In this document: piece by piece, positions 1 through 9,589 of the stretch
Position numbering within the stretch: the first letter of the stretch is position 1
Layout of the letters: every line of letters starts with the position of its first letter
Assembly: GCF_011745365.1 (NCBI RefSeq)
Contig: NW_024468918.1
Span: 682,001-746,000 of the forward strand
Direction: 5' to 3'
DNA length: 64,000 nt
Source: Cryphonectria parasitica EP155
Taxonomy: Eukaryota; Ascomycota; Sordariomycetes; Diaporthales; Cryphonectriaceae
Made by a program: the position numbers and the translations under genes
The notes under the pieces: model-generated
Told to the model about the DNA's origin: nothing
What the model saw: only the letters and a program-made list of their open reading frames with translations
Database searches by the model: none

Positions 1-173
1 ACTAGAATCTGCACGGTGAACAACGTGGGCTGTCGAAGAAAGGGCCTCCATCAGGGCGCCAAATACAGTCATTACGTACAAACTCACGAACAGAAACGAA
101 GCCAGACACTGGGTAAAGCAGCCAAACTGCAAAGGAGCGTGGCCTCCTCAAACATATATTAAGTCATATGTTG

Positions 174-660
174 TCACTGATGGTTCTTGTGAGGGTCTAC
201 GCGAAGAGCCTTGGTGTTTATGAGTATCAGAAGGCTCGAAACACCAAACGCTGCCACTTCATTGTCAGATATATCGGGGGACTCGGCTGGTGTGACGGTG
301 TGGATCGTGTTCATTATTGGCCCAGCCACGCTATAGATGGAGGCGTGCCTGAAATGAGTTTCAAGATGAACAACTCATCATGACTGCCCAAGCTCTGACG
401 GCAGAAGCGTTTGATACAACTACCTAGTACCAATTCACCCTTCCAGGTTCTGGATAAGTGGCAGTTCTCATATGGATAACCAGAAACCCAAGTGTCGTCA
501 GTCTCAACCGAGATGCATATGTACAGCTGGACAAAGCCACTCCTTCCCTTGGAGCATACCCGTACTGAGACTGTGCCACCGTTGAATTATATTGAAGATC
601 ATGCCTGGTCTTCCATGTTGCAGACAAAGTAGGCTGACCAGCATTTCCAGTAATGACTTA
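174..660 (-). pseudogene. Unidentified coding relic
   Basis: Two stretches on the complement read like exons. The one from about 350 down to the stop at 174-176 is open and includes SVAGPIMNTIHTVTPAESPD. The one from about 650 down to 424 reads GGTVSVRVCSKGRSGFVQLY and TWVSGYPYENCHLSRTWKGE but has two in-frame stops. Between them lies a run that could be an intron, with a gtagtt start and a catttcag end, but I could not make the phases agree. I do not recognise the product. Base composition is ordinary here, unlike the AT-rich block to the right. It may be a decayed host gene. Confidence 0.25.
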
Positions 661-939
661 GGTTAACCAGCCCGATATGTGATTTTGAGATACTACTTCT
701 TTCCATCACAAGTACATCGACGGTCGAAGCTTGATCTTTGGGTCTGTCAAAATGATAGAGGCATCAAGTAGTTAGGGACACTGACCTCGACGAGTTCTAT
801 TATGCCGTTGAAGACAGTAATTTAGGCGCTAGTAGACAAGGCTTCCCAGTTCACACCCCCTGGAAGATGGTCTTGCCTCTTCAACGTTTTTCCTGGCCAG
901 CCTTCAGCCCCGATCCATATGCGATCTGATCATTTACAA

Positions 940-1482
940 TATTATTGATGCTCCTGTCTACGAAGTGCTACCATATATATGGGGAGATGTCGCCGACTCT
1001 AGAGAAGAGTGTTTGTTCAAAATCATTGCAAAAGAAATCTGGGCCAGCTTACTCCGCCCTCTGCGACAGCTGAGGAGCCCCAGCATACACGCGCACAATC
1101 TGGATCGATATGATTGGTATCGGCCAGGCAAATGAGACGCCGAAACAACACTTAGTCGATCCAACGAGCTCTATCTACAAAGAAGCGTCAGAAATAGTCG
1201 TCCATTTAGAGAATATGATCAAAGTGTTATTGACGAGGTGTTTCACTTCTTAGTAAAAGTCAACTCCCCAAGTACCATGCACATTGACAGGGAGTTAATC
1301 GAGCCCGAATACTCATTCGCTATCACCCCGGGTCGATCTGATCAGAGAGGGATCCAAAGCATCGCTGCTATAGACTTGTTGGGCAATGCTATGTTCACGG
1401 TAGTATGTACGGAGACGCTTTTGAGGAATGGAAAGGGTGAATTCGAATCTCAACAGGGTGCAGATTATCCTTGTGTGAGTGC
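940..1482 (+). pseudogene. HET-domain (heterokaryon incompatibility) protein, decayed fragment
   Basis: HET proteins trigger cell death when unlike fungal strains fuse; the HET domain is the signalling part. Three conserved blocks appear in order. YEVLPYIWGD at 959-988 matches the family Y.ALSYVWGD block. RTIWIDMIGIGQANE at 1092-1136 matches R.IWIDAICINQ.N. IYKEASEIVVHLE, from about 1170, matches the IY..A..V.VWLG block. Further on, NAMFTVVCTETLL at about 1387-1425 resembles the NPWFTRVWTLQE block. The first and second blocks are in different frames, so at least one frameshift lies between 1045 and 1092. The usual Ala-Ile-Cys-Ile and Trp-Thr-Leu-Gln residues are altered. No full ORF remains and the start is not identifiable. 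Confidence 0.6.
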
Positions 1483-1489
1483 TTAGGTT

Positions 1490-1952
1490 CCCTGCCATGA
1501 TAGTCGAGTTGGATTGAGAAAAAGACACAGTATTGACAGATCACCTCAAGTATAGTCGGTGGCACTGATGATAGCATACTAATCAAGTCTGATCTTTTCA
1601 TGCCCACTCGCAGATTGTAATCCACAGAAATACTCCTCGAGGCATTGGCAGTCATTCCAGGGAACCGTGCGCTGTCGCACTCCATTCTCGGCGAGGGAAG
1701 GGGGGGAGGGGGCCTTCTTGAGCACTGAGAAATAATTACTCAGACAAGAGTTGCGTTGAACATAACGACATTGCTGGTGTCCCAATATACCTTATACCAT
1801 TCCCTGCACTTTTCAAAGATAATAGCGCATGTAAAGAGTAATCATGAAAGTTGCCCTGCAGCAGAATTCAGTCCTCAGCCACATCCTTCTCCAGATGGGC
1901 AGTCCCTTGAATCTATCATACCATTCTATCATCGCACCAGCCCAGAGTACGT
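1490..1952. other. No recognisable gene
   Basis: Only short unrelated ORFs are present, and nothing resembles the HET region before it or the sulfatase after it. A purine-rich run gggaaggggggga lies near 1697. It is probably the degraded 3' flank of both neighbours, whose 3' ends converge here. Confidence 0.4.
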
Positions 1953-2066
1953 TCAGTCCAGAGTATAAGGAATTACGTTGACAGGCAGTTCATTGTTAAT
2001 CAGGTACCCAGCAAGACAAGCATCGAAGTGTACCTTGTTCTGCTGCACCTCGTAGAAGTAATCATA
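1953..2066 (-). pseudogene. Arylsulfatase, C-terminal end (cut off by the pogo insertion)
   Basis: This is the last piece of the sulfatase gene whose main part lies at 3907-5515. If the pogo element and one copy of its TA duplication are ignored, the complement reads straight through the insertion point: LDPE before it, then YDYFYEVQQNKVHFDACLAG after it, ending at a stop at 1953-1955. The motif (Y/F)DxFYxxQxKVxFxxCxxGY is usual at the C-terminus of fungal arylsulfatases. The split is therefore caused by the transposon alone; the surrounding frame is intact. Confidence 0.75.
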
Positions 2067-2126
2067 AGTCAAAGCACCCCCTTCCCGATCACCTACCCTT
2101 CCCGATCACCCTGGTCAACCACACCG
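2067..2126. repeat. Left terminal inverted repeat of the pogo element
   Basis: It matches the complement of the right end (3864-3906), except that the left copy is 17 bp longer: the block containing CTTCCCGATCACC is repeated in tandem. A short (TA)n run follows at about 2127-2146. Confidence 0.9.
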
Positions 2127-2165
2127 TATATATATATATATATATTTCATATAGATTTACTCATC

Positions 2166-3773
2166 CTATTCACCCACCACGATGCAATCCTCCTCATCAG
2201 TAGATAATTCAAGGCCGCTCTCTTCATCTAGACTATCCTCATCTCGATTGGCTGCGTTTTGAGCCCTCTGTATATCCTCAACCCCTGCAAACTTCGAATT
2301 CGGGCTTACATCGACCTTTCTTCTTTTACTAGGCTTCAGCGCCTCAATCTGCTTCCTCAACATCTGATTTTCCTCCAATGCCCTTGCAAACTCGAGATCT
2401 CTCTCGTCATAAGCCTTTTTTATCTTCCTGAATAGCATACGGCGGCCTGAGTCTGTTGAAAGATGCTGCCGAGTTTCCTGTAGCTGGTAATATAGCTGTT
2501 TAGCCTTGTGAGGCATTGAAAAAACTACAGGCTGGCTTGACGAAGCTTTTGGGGGAAGCTTAGGTACTGTTGATGGTGTTGAGGCTGAATTTGACTGGCT
2601 CTGAATGCTTGGTTAACTATTCTCGAGGAGAAGAGGGCTCAAGAGCGCTTTGAAGGGTTTCAGGGGCCATAGACCAGTTACTTTCCATCCAGATCTGATA
2701 TTCTGGCTTGAAAGACCTTCCAGACGAGCTAGACGATAGTTCTTGAGGAATAAACGCTTGCCTGCAATAGTTGAATCCCCTTATTAGCTTATATTGCTAA
2801 CTTCCTTTCTGTATGCCCGTTGGAGGGATGAAAAGACTTCTAGATCGAGAGGTTGAAGTACGTGAGAAGTATGAGGAGGCAAGTAGATCAACAGGATGTT
2901 GTTTTGATAGCATTGCTACATAAACTCGTCAGTTTTATGGCTATTATAGCTATCCAGAACTAATAGTCTGGTCTCTGAGGAATCCGCTAGTAAGCTGCCT
3001 GGGATGAAGATCTTTTCTAGCTATTCAAGTGCCATTTTATCATAAGTTTATCCGTTTGGTGTAGCAGTAAACTGCTAGCTCTCAAAAGGCTTCAAATCAA
3101 TAGGAAACTACTGCTGCTGTACAGTTTGCCCTTTGAAAATCACCAGAGGAAGGAGGTGAGCTCCCGTGGCTGAGATATACTCGAGGAAAGAGGTCCAGGC
3201 TTTTGATCCAAGCTCTTTTCTTTCAATTGAACGTAAAGAGGAGCCTCCAAGAACTAATCCATTCTCTCCTTGGCTTTCCATAAGCCCAGCTTCATCCATA
3301 TTCCATCGATTAGCTGGCTTGATAGCTTGGATGCGAGGAAGATTGAAAAGATAGAATCAAAGCTGTATTATCTCTGTTGTAGCTCCATTAGTTCGTTCAG
3401 AAGCCATCCAGCGAGTCCTTCTGATCTGTATCTCTGGATTCCTCTTCAAAAAACCCTGGATCCATCTCTTTCCAAGAGGTTCAGTATCTCCTTTGATGAG
3501 GAGGATCTTCCGTGCGAAGAATCTCAACTCTGAATGGCTTGGTGGAAGCCCTAGGCTTTCCTGAATCAGGATCCATTCAGCTAGTTTTCTTTCTTGGATA
3601 GAAGAGAGCCTTTGAAAAGATTCAGCACCTATCTGATGAGACTGAACGCCTGTTAAACGGTTCTGAAGTGTTGTATAAGGGATACCCCATTCGATCGAGG
3701 CCTTGCGAAGAGAACAGCCTGTCTTGATAGCCTCGAGGGCGGTAACGATTTCAGATTCCGTATACTGCTTCAT
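2166..3773 (-). pseudogene. Pogo/Fot1 DDE transposase, killed by in-frame stop codons
   Basis: The ancestral protein is about 535 residues, typical for Fot1, and no frameshift is needed from the ATG at 3773 to the stop at 2166. An N-terminal helix-turn-helix is followed by a CENP-B-like DNA-binding region (ALEAIKTGCSLRKASIEWGI, WIQGFLKRNPEI). The DDE catalytic domain keeps all three acidic positions: NMDEAG (about 3296), VLDSYNSH (about 2950) and LQPLD (about 2845). GWKVTGLWP and a lysine/acid-rich coiled tail follow. Nine in-frame stops occur at 3357, 3108, 3075, 3048, 3021, 2916, 2784, 2781 and 2613. Several sit where the family has Trp, consistent with G-to-A change of TGG by RIP. The three DDE acidic residues survive. 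Confidence 0.9.
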
Positions 3774-3863
3774 TGGACTATATTTACTCTATGATGAAAG
3801 TTTGAAGTGAATTGGAAGAGGATTGATGAAGAAAATTAAAAATATATCGAGGGGTTGAAAAGG

Positions 3864-3906
3864 CGGTGTGGTTGACCAGGGTGATCGGGAAGGGGGTGCT
3901 TTGACT
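3864..3906. repeat. Right terminal inverted repeat of the pogo element
   Basis: The 43-bp end is the reverse complement of the left end minus its 17-bp internal duplication. It is followed directly by the TA target duplication at 3907-3908. Confidence 0.9.
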
Positions 3907-5515
3907 TACTCCGGATCCAGGGCTTGCAACAGGCTGTAGATGTTCTTCTCTGGGTGCGCAATGCTCCAGGGGTTGCGACGACTATTTGCCTTGCAGGTCT
4001 TCAAGACTAGGTCCAGAGAATCAAGGTGAGGGAGCAGCCGGTCGAATATTACCGCGCATGAAGAGTTGCTTATGCTGCTATCACTACTATCTGACCCGGT
4101 GGCAGACGCAGTAGCAGTGACGAAGGTGGTAAGGTCTGCAGCATAGGTTATTGAGTCAAATGGAGGTGTTGATATTACAGGATATGGTGATAGTCATTGC
4201 CTTCTGTGGTAGATAGTATAAGTTGTTTGTTTCGTATAGGTTGTTCTGCGCGTAGGCTTTGTTAATGCCGAAGTGGCCGAGATTTTGGTTTGCCTCAGGA
4301 TTCACTTACTATCAAGTCATATAGCTCATGCTCATTAGTACACCGGACCGAGTGCAGGTAATGGTAACCATTGCCACGATTCTCATGGCTCTGTACGTAT
4401 GATCTATATACTCAAATTGGTCATACTCGCCTTCCGGGATAATAATGCCCCACAACTCGGTATTGATGAGCTCATCACCTATTCGATTGCTCTCGACAGC
4501 TGTGAAGTCTGCTGCGGAGATCATCATTGGGCTGCCGTCGAAGTTATCTGGCAGTAGAACGCCAGCTAGCTGTAGGAAGGTCGGCACGATGTCAGTGTGC
4601 GAGGATGCGAGATCTGTGGTGGTATTCCTGGCAACACCAGGATCTCGCACTATGAGGGGGATGTCAAAGTCCTCTTTGTACTAGCATTGCTTGCTAGGCT
4701 GAGCGCGATGCTAGCCGATATGAAAGCCATTGTCTGTTGAGTAGAAGATATATGTGTTGTCTAAAATTCCCAGATCCGAAATTTTATTGATCAAGGCCGC
4801 GATCATTTCGTCCACGGACTGCAAGGTCCGTAGCCTGTTTCTATACTAACTGTCGTTGTAATCGACAACTGTACTATTCTGGCTGGTCAAATTTTTTATC
4901 CAGGCCATACCATTGGGCTTGATGACTCTATCAACAACGTGTGTAAGAGACGAGGCAATCAAGAAGCACAAATCACCTGGTCAGGATTGAAAATAGGGGT
5001 TCTTGGGACTGTGGCGTCAGAAAACATATTCGCATGCCGCACCGACTCCTCCACGTAATAGGCTATAGAGCTTTCAATTAGCACTCATACTCGCAATAGT
5101 TTGCAGGACGTTGGTGCTCGAGCAGAGGCCAATGCACTGCAAGTGGAGTCCTGAGGACACGCATAATAAGCCATAAGCAAGCAGATATATTCACAATAAA
5201 CGATGCATACTAGTATTCAACTAGTGACTACCAATGATAACATCGCTATGGGGAGCTGTAGGAGCAGCGGTCAGGAAGAACGGCGTGCCATCATTCTTTG
5301 CTGCTCATTCATCCAAGAATTCCAGAGATTTATTCGATACCAAGTCGGTAGAATACTCACTTGCGTTGTTGACTGGAAGGTCGTGATTACGTTGAAACGT
5401 TGCATTGTAGTACTGGTATGTAAAAGAGTCCAGGAGGAAGTCCGAGCCTGTCCAGCTTTTGGAGAACGGAGCGCCTCAATTGTTCACTCTTTGCGAGTTC
5501 ATCAATTTGCCCTAC
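3907..5515 (-). pseudogene. Arylsulfatase (sulfatase family), N-terminus missing
   Basis: Sulfatases hydrolyse sulfate esters using a formylglycine made from Cys in a C-x-P-S-R motif. Successive family blocks are readable on the complement. KLMNSQRVNN, SWTGSDFLLDSFTYQYYNAT and TPFFLTAAPTAPHSDV lie between about 5510 and 5240. FSDATVPRTPIFNP and NGMAWIKNLTSQNSTVVDYN lie around 5020-4860. YIFYSTDNGFHIG includes the metal-binding Asp-Asn of DNG near 4726-4734. ASSHTDIVPTFLQLAG and TNEHELYDL follow downstream. A TAG at 4711-4713 replaces the residue after HIG, and frameshifts lie near 4345. The part with the catalytic Cys motif is absent because the gene is cut at 5516 by an LTR; it may lie beyond the nest. 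The C-terminal end resumes at 2066 after the pogo insertion. Confidence 0.85.
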
Positions 5516-5766
5516 TGTAATGATGCACTGCAGTATCCGAAGATCCTAAAGTATACAAGGGGTTTATGCTAACAAGAGCAGTATTAAAGTAATAACTAAT
5601 TGAATACAGGAATGTAACAAGTAATTTATACAAGTGCTTTTATTCGCCTTTGGAGCTATTCAAGTATATAACAAATGAATACTTAGATTGATAACTGAAG
5701 AGCTATATTCTGATGATCTATCTAATAATAATGAATATATTCTTATATATTCAGCTTTTCAGTATA
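5516..5766 (-). repeat. Partial chromovirus LTR (L1)
   Basis: It begins TGTAATGATGCACTGCAG, close to the 3' LTR terminus of the - strand chromovirus copies (TGTAATGAGCACTGCAG). It covers about the first 250 bp, including the complement of the TATA region, and is then interrupted by the LTR of element O at 5767. It is the element that removed the sulfatase N-terminus. The rest of this LTR was not found; the H fragment, of the same orientation, could be its body. Confidence 0.7.
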
Positions 5767-6220
5767 TATTATAACTCATTCAGCATGCAGGTTACAGAAC
5801 AGGCCTCGCTAACAAGAGATCAGATGTTGCAATCCAACATCGAATAACAAGCAGTATTATATAATTCAGAATTAGAATTGTAATAAAGAAAGAATCTGCA
5901 ACTCTGCTTCTAGAGCTTCAGATTCTTATATCATGAATCTATAAATCTGCTATTAGATTCATAGAGCTATACTAAAGAGCTAAATATATAAGAATATATT
6001 TATTATTATTAGATAGATTATTAGAATATAGCTTTTTAGTTATTAATCTAAGTATTTATTTATTATATATTTGAATAGCTTTAAAAGCAAATAATTAGTA
6101 TTTATATGAATTATTTAATTATATTTTTATATTTAATAAATTCTATTTTAATATTGCTCTTATTAGTATAAATTCTTTATATACTTTAGATCTTCGAATT
6201 TTATAATATAGTTCTTTATA
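5767..6220 (+). repeat. 5' LTR of element O
   Basis: About 454 bp, from TATTATAACTCATTCAGC to a degraded ...TTCTTTATA end (CTTATTACA in other copies). It contains the conserved TATATAAGAATA box region near 5970-5995. Confidence 0.65.
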
Positions 6221-6920
6221 TTTTAATAACTCTTATTCAGAAATAGTTTAGTATTAACTACTTGAATAATATAAAAATATAATAGCTTTTGCAATTCTTT
6301 CTTTATCTATCTATTAGAATAAGCTAGTTTAGCAGCTTCTTTAGCTTTAGAAATATATTGAATAGCTCGAGCAATAGCAGCTGCAGCTACAGAGAATTAT
6401 TGCTACTCAGCAGAAATAAATTCAGTATAATATTTACTTCTATTATATTTCTATTAGCAATAAAAGCTATAAAATAAATAAACTTATTATATATAATAAT
6501 ATTTAGAAACTTTTTTAGAAATTTCTTATTTATTATAAGATATACTTCTTATATAATATTTCTTAGTTTATTATAGAATCTAAGAAAATTATTCTTATTA
6601 AAATTTATTTTAAAAAAAATATTCTTATTTAATATAAATCTTTTTTTTATAATTATTTAAAATATACTAATAATTTTAATATATATATTAAAATTATTAA
6701 GAAAATATTTAATTTTTTTAAAAATTTTAAGAAAGTTTTTAAGAATATTATTAATAATTCTAATAAAGAATATATAATAGCTAAATAATTAATAAATCTT
6801 AAGCAAATTAAATTAGTATTAGCTTATATAATTAAATTTAAATAATTTACTATATAATTTTTATAGAAAAATAAGAATTTTATTAAATATTATTATAAAA
6901 AATTTAAGAATAAAATTAAG
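6221..6920 (+). pseudogene. gag relic of element O, first part
   Basis: The gag leader (compare the leader of copies A and G) and the start of gag are recognisable only by alignment, for example TATAAAATAAATAAACTTATT corresponding to the YKMNKP block. Virtually all C/G outside a few codons has been lost. The reading ends at 6916-6920 (TTAAG), which is duplicated on the other side of copy A. No ORF remains. Confidence 0.55.
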
Positions 6921-7382
6921 TGTTATGACCTATTCAACATGCAGGTCACGAAACAGGCCCCGCTGACAAGGAACCAGGTATCACGACTCAACATCGAACA
7001 ACCACCAGGAATTACATAAGCAAGGATTAGAGTTGAATCATAATAATATAGATGAGCTGCTTACTGGATTACTACGATACAGATCACGGATCATCATAAT
7101 ACAGATCACAGATCACAGTAAGCTAGATAAGCTACGATGAAGAGCTGAATATATAAGAATACATTTATTCCTATTAGATAAATCTTATATATAGCTCTTT
7201 AGTTATTAATCTAAGTATTCAGTCTTATATACTAAGTAGCTTCAAAAGCAGTGAATACTTGCTTTGCTTATTAGAACTTATATAATTCTGTATTTAAGAA
7301 CTTGATACTTTGATATCGCTCTTGTTAGCATAAATCTTCTTATATACTTAGAAATCTTTGGATTGCTGCAGTGCTTATTACA
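6921..7382 (+). repeat. 5' LTR of copy A
   Basis: 462 bp, TGTTATGACC...CTTATTACA. Its 5' half is far less mutated than the corresponding half of the 3' LTR. The TATA box TATATAAG lies at 7150-7157, inside an inverted-repeat pair (AAGAGCT near 7138 and AGCTCTT near 7194). A direct-repeat module built on ACAGATCAC/GGATCAT lies at about 7078-7125. Confidence 0.93.
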
Positions 7383-7469
7383 TTTTGATAATTCTTATTC
7401 AAGAATAGTTCAGTATTACTTCTTGAGCAATACAGAATATAATAGCTTCTTCAGGAATCCCTTCGTCCT

Positions 7470-9540
7470 TATACGCTCCTACTCAGGAAGAACTGGTTAA
7501 TCAGGTATATTAGCTCATCCAGCGTATTTAGAATCTGTATAAACAATAGCAAGCTCAGAATGCTACTATCACCAATCAACAAGCTTAGCTAGCTCAATAA
7601 GCTTAGCAGGCGCAGTTTATCTCTACAACTATTAATAGCGCTGGAAAAGCATATAAGATAAATAAGCTTGCTATATATAATAGCAATCAAAAGATACTGC
7701 ATAAATTCCTTACCTACTGCAGAGTATATTTTCTGTATTACAAGACTTAGTTCATTAAGAAATCTAAGAAAGTTATTCTTGCAGGAACTCATTTCGAAAA
7801 GAATACTCTTATCTAATACAAGCCTTCTCTATATAATCATTTGGAGCATCAGAACAACTCTAATGCGCATATCTAGAGTATTAAGAATATATTTGATTCT
7901 TTTGAAAGCTTTGAAAAAGCTCTTAAGGAAATCTTTGATAATCCTAATAAAGAATGCACTATAGCTTAACAGCTTATGAATCTCAAGCAAACTAAATCAG
8001 CTTCTGCTTATATAGTTAGATTCAAGCAATTCTTAGTAAGATTTCTATAGAAAGATAAGAATCTTATGAAATATTACTATAAGAAGCTTAAGAATAATAT
8101 TAAGAATGAAATCTCTAAGCAGAATTAGCTAGAAGACTTTGCAGCATTCTCTAATTAAGTAATCTGCATTAATAACTGTTTGTATGAATAATAGGTAAAG
8201 AAGTTTAAGAAGAAAGAAAGCTAAATTTGGAGATTTTCAGCTAATATAAGCAAGAAACTTCAAAACAAGAATAGCAGTTAATATAGCAGTATAGCTTAAA
8301 GCAGCATTATGCATGCTAGTTCTATAAAACTCAATGCTATTAACAAGCAGTATAGCAAAAGAAATAACATTACTTGCTATAACTATAATAAATAAGAATA
8401 TATTGCTTGTAACTGCTATTAATCTCAGAAGAATAAATAGCAATTAGTTCAGAAAGAATACTAGATAAATATCGCTCAATAACAGGAATCTAATCAACTG
8501 AGCAAAAATACTCTCTTGAAGCAAGTATTAAACTCTATTGATTATAAAAGTCTCAGCTGAACATTCTGCTATAATAATAATTGCTTAATATATCTCTCAA
8601 GTAAGAAAGATTCAGAATAGTTTCCTTAGAAATCTAAATGCTATAAGCAGATAGCAATAGCAGAATAAGAATATATGCTTAGCATAACTATAAGCAGCAA
8701 TAATTCGAATTATTTCAATATTATTAAATGAAGCATTCAGGCACTGAAGAAAGAGCTTAATAACAATACTCTTCGCTATTTCTCATTATCTGTACCAGAT
8801 ATTATAATCAGAGAAATGAATAAAGAATAATATCTTCTTGATTATTAGTATAAATATCTAAACAATACTAAAAATACTTCTTAAGCAACAGAAAGATCAA
8901 GCTAAAACAAATAATCTAATGATTTATCAGAATCTCTTATAAATAATAAATCTAAGAAGCTTATAAGAAGATTCCTCTTTAGTATTGAGTAGAATAAGAA
9001 AATAATATAGATTAAATATCTTGTTTATAGGATAGAACTAGAGAAGCTCTTTATCTGCATTCTCTTGCAAAACATTAAAGCATGAAAAGATAAGAACCCT
9101 TGAATCAGCTCACTTTACAATCTATACCACGAACTAGCTTGGATCTCCTGCATCTATTATAGCTGCAGAGCGTATTTCTCAAACAAGATATAATACGAAT
9201 AGTTTCCTGTTAGAGAATCAGAACAAATCCTTCAAGCTATTAAAGAATAGAAACTCCGCTTCAGAAAGATTTTCAACAGATAGCATTACAATATATATAT
9301 CAGACTATTAGATAACTATTCCATATAATGCATGAATAAGAAAGTAAAATGATAGCAGTATAAAATAATACTCTGTACGATTTATATTAATAATAAGATT
9401 TGCAACTAGCATTAATAGAAGAAAGACTAGGAATAATAACAATATAGGCAAAAGCAAGCTAAGAAGCTTGCTTAAGAAGCAGCAAAGCAAGCTTAGAAGA
9501 ATAAGCAGTTCTTAATAAATTCAAAAGAATAGGATTGCTT
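7470..9540 (+). pseudogene. gag of copy A (RIP-inactivated)
   Basis: The start aligns to the gag start of copy G (PTQKELINQVYQLIQRI). A Gln/Ala-rich segment follows, then the YCRVYF capsid-like block near 7720. A degraded CCHC knuckle lies at about 8373-8415, where Cys and His have become Tyr. The region continues to a Lys/Gln/Ala-rich stretch (KQAKKLAKEAAKQAQKNKQ) at about 9445-9510. Stops occur throughout, mostly TAG or TAA at positions where other copies have CAG or CAA. The gag/pol boundary is not visible. Confidence 0.7.
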
Positions 9541-9589
9541 GTAAAGGAACTGCAAACAATCAGATTAGAATAGTTCTTATATAAAGCTT

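Larger units (their letters stand above)
2067..3906 (-). mobile_element. Fot1/pogo-type DNA transposon (Tc1/mariner superfamily)
   Basis: The 1,840-bp element is bounded by inverted ends beginning AGTCAAAGCACCCCC and flanked by TA on both sides (2065-2066 and 3907-3908), the target duplication expected of this superfamily. It contains one transposase reading frame on the complement. Size, target site and gene content fit the fungal Fot1 group. It sits inside the last coding stretch of an arylsulfatase gene. The transposase has nine internal stops, so this copy cannot move by itself. Confidence 0.92.

Noticed and set aside
1238..1486. 82-residue ORF considered as a separate small gene.
   Set aside because: Its end contains a HET-like block in line with the upstream HET blocks, so it is part of the HET relic.
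5203..5520. 105-residue + strand ORF.
   Set aside because: The complement codes the conserved sulfatase blocks over the same bases.
7078..7125. Short repeated ACAGATCAC units in the A-type LTR, considered as a possible CRISPR-like or minisatellite array.
   Set aside because: There are only a few imperfect units without regular spacers, in a eukaryotic LTR.
8237..8443. Recurrent ORF of about 68 residues starting MLFI, also at 22231, 32776, 45562 and 59308.
   Set aside because: It is the reverse strand of the gag zinc-knuckle region, where Asn- and Lys-rich codons read as Ile/Leu/Phe on the other strand.
9308..9490. Very hydrophobic short ORFs (Leu-rich, about 60 residues) that look like membrane peptides; they recur at 21184, 33904, 41633 and 60436.
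   Set aside because: They are the reverse strand of the Lys/Gln/Ala-rich gag-pol linker (AAGCAAGCTAAGAAGCTTGC) in each element copy. The recurrence follows the repeat, not a gene.
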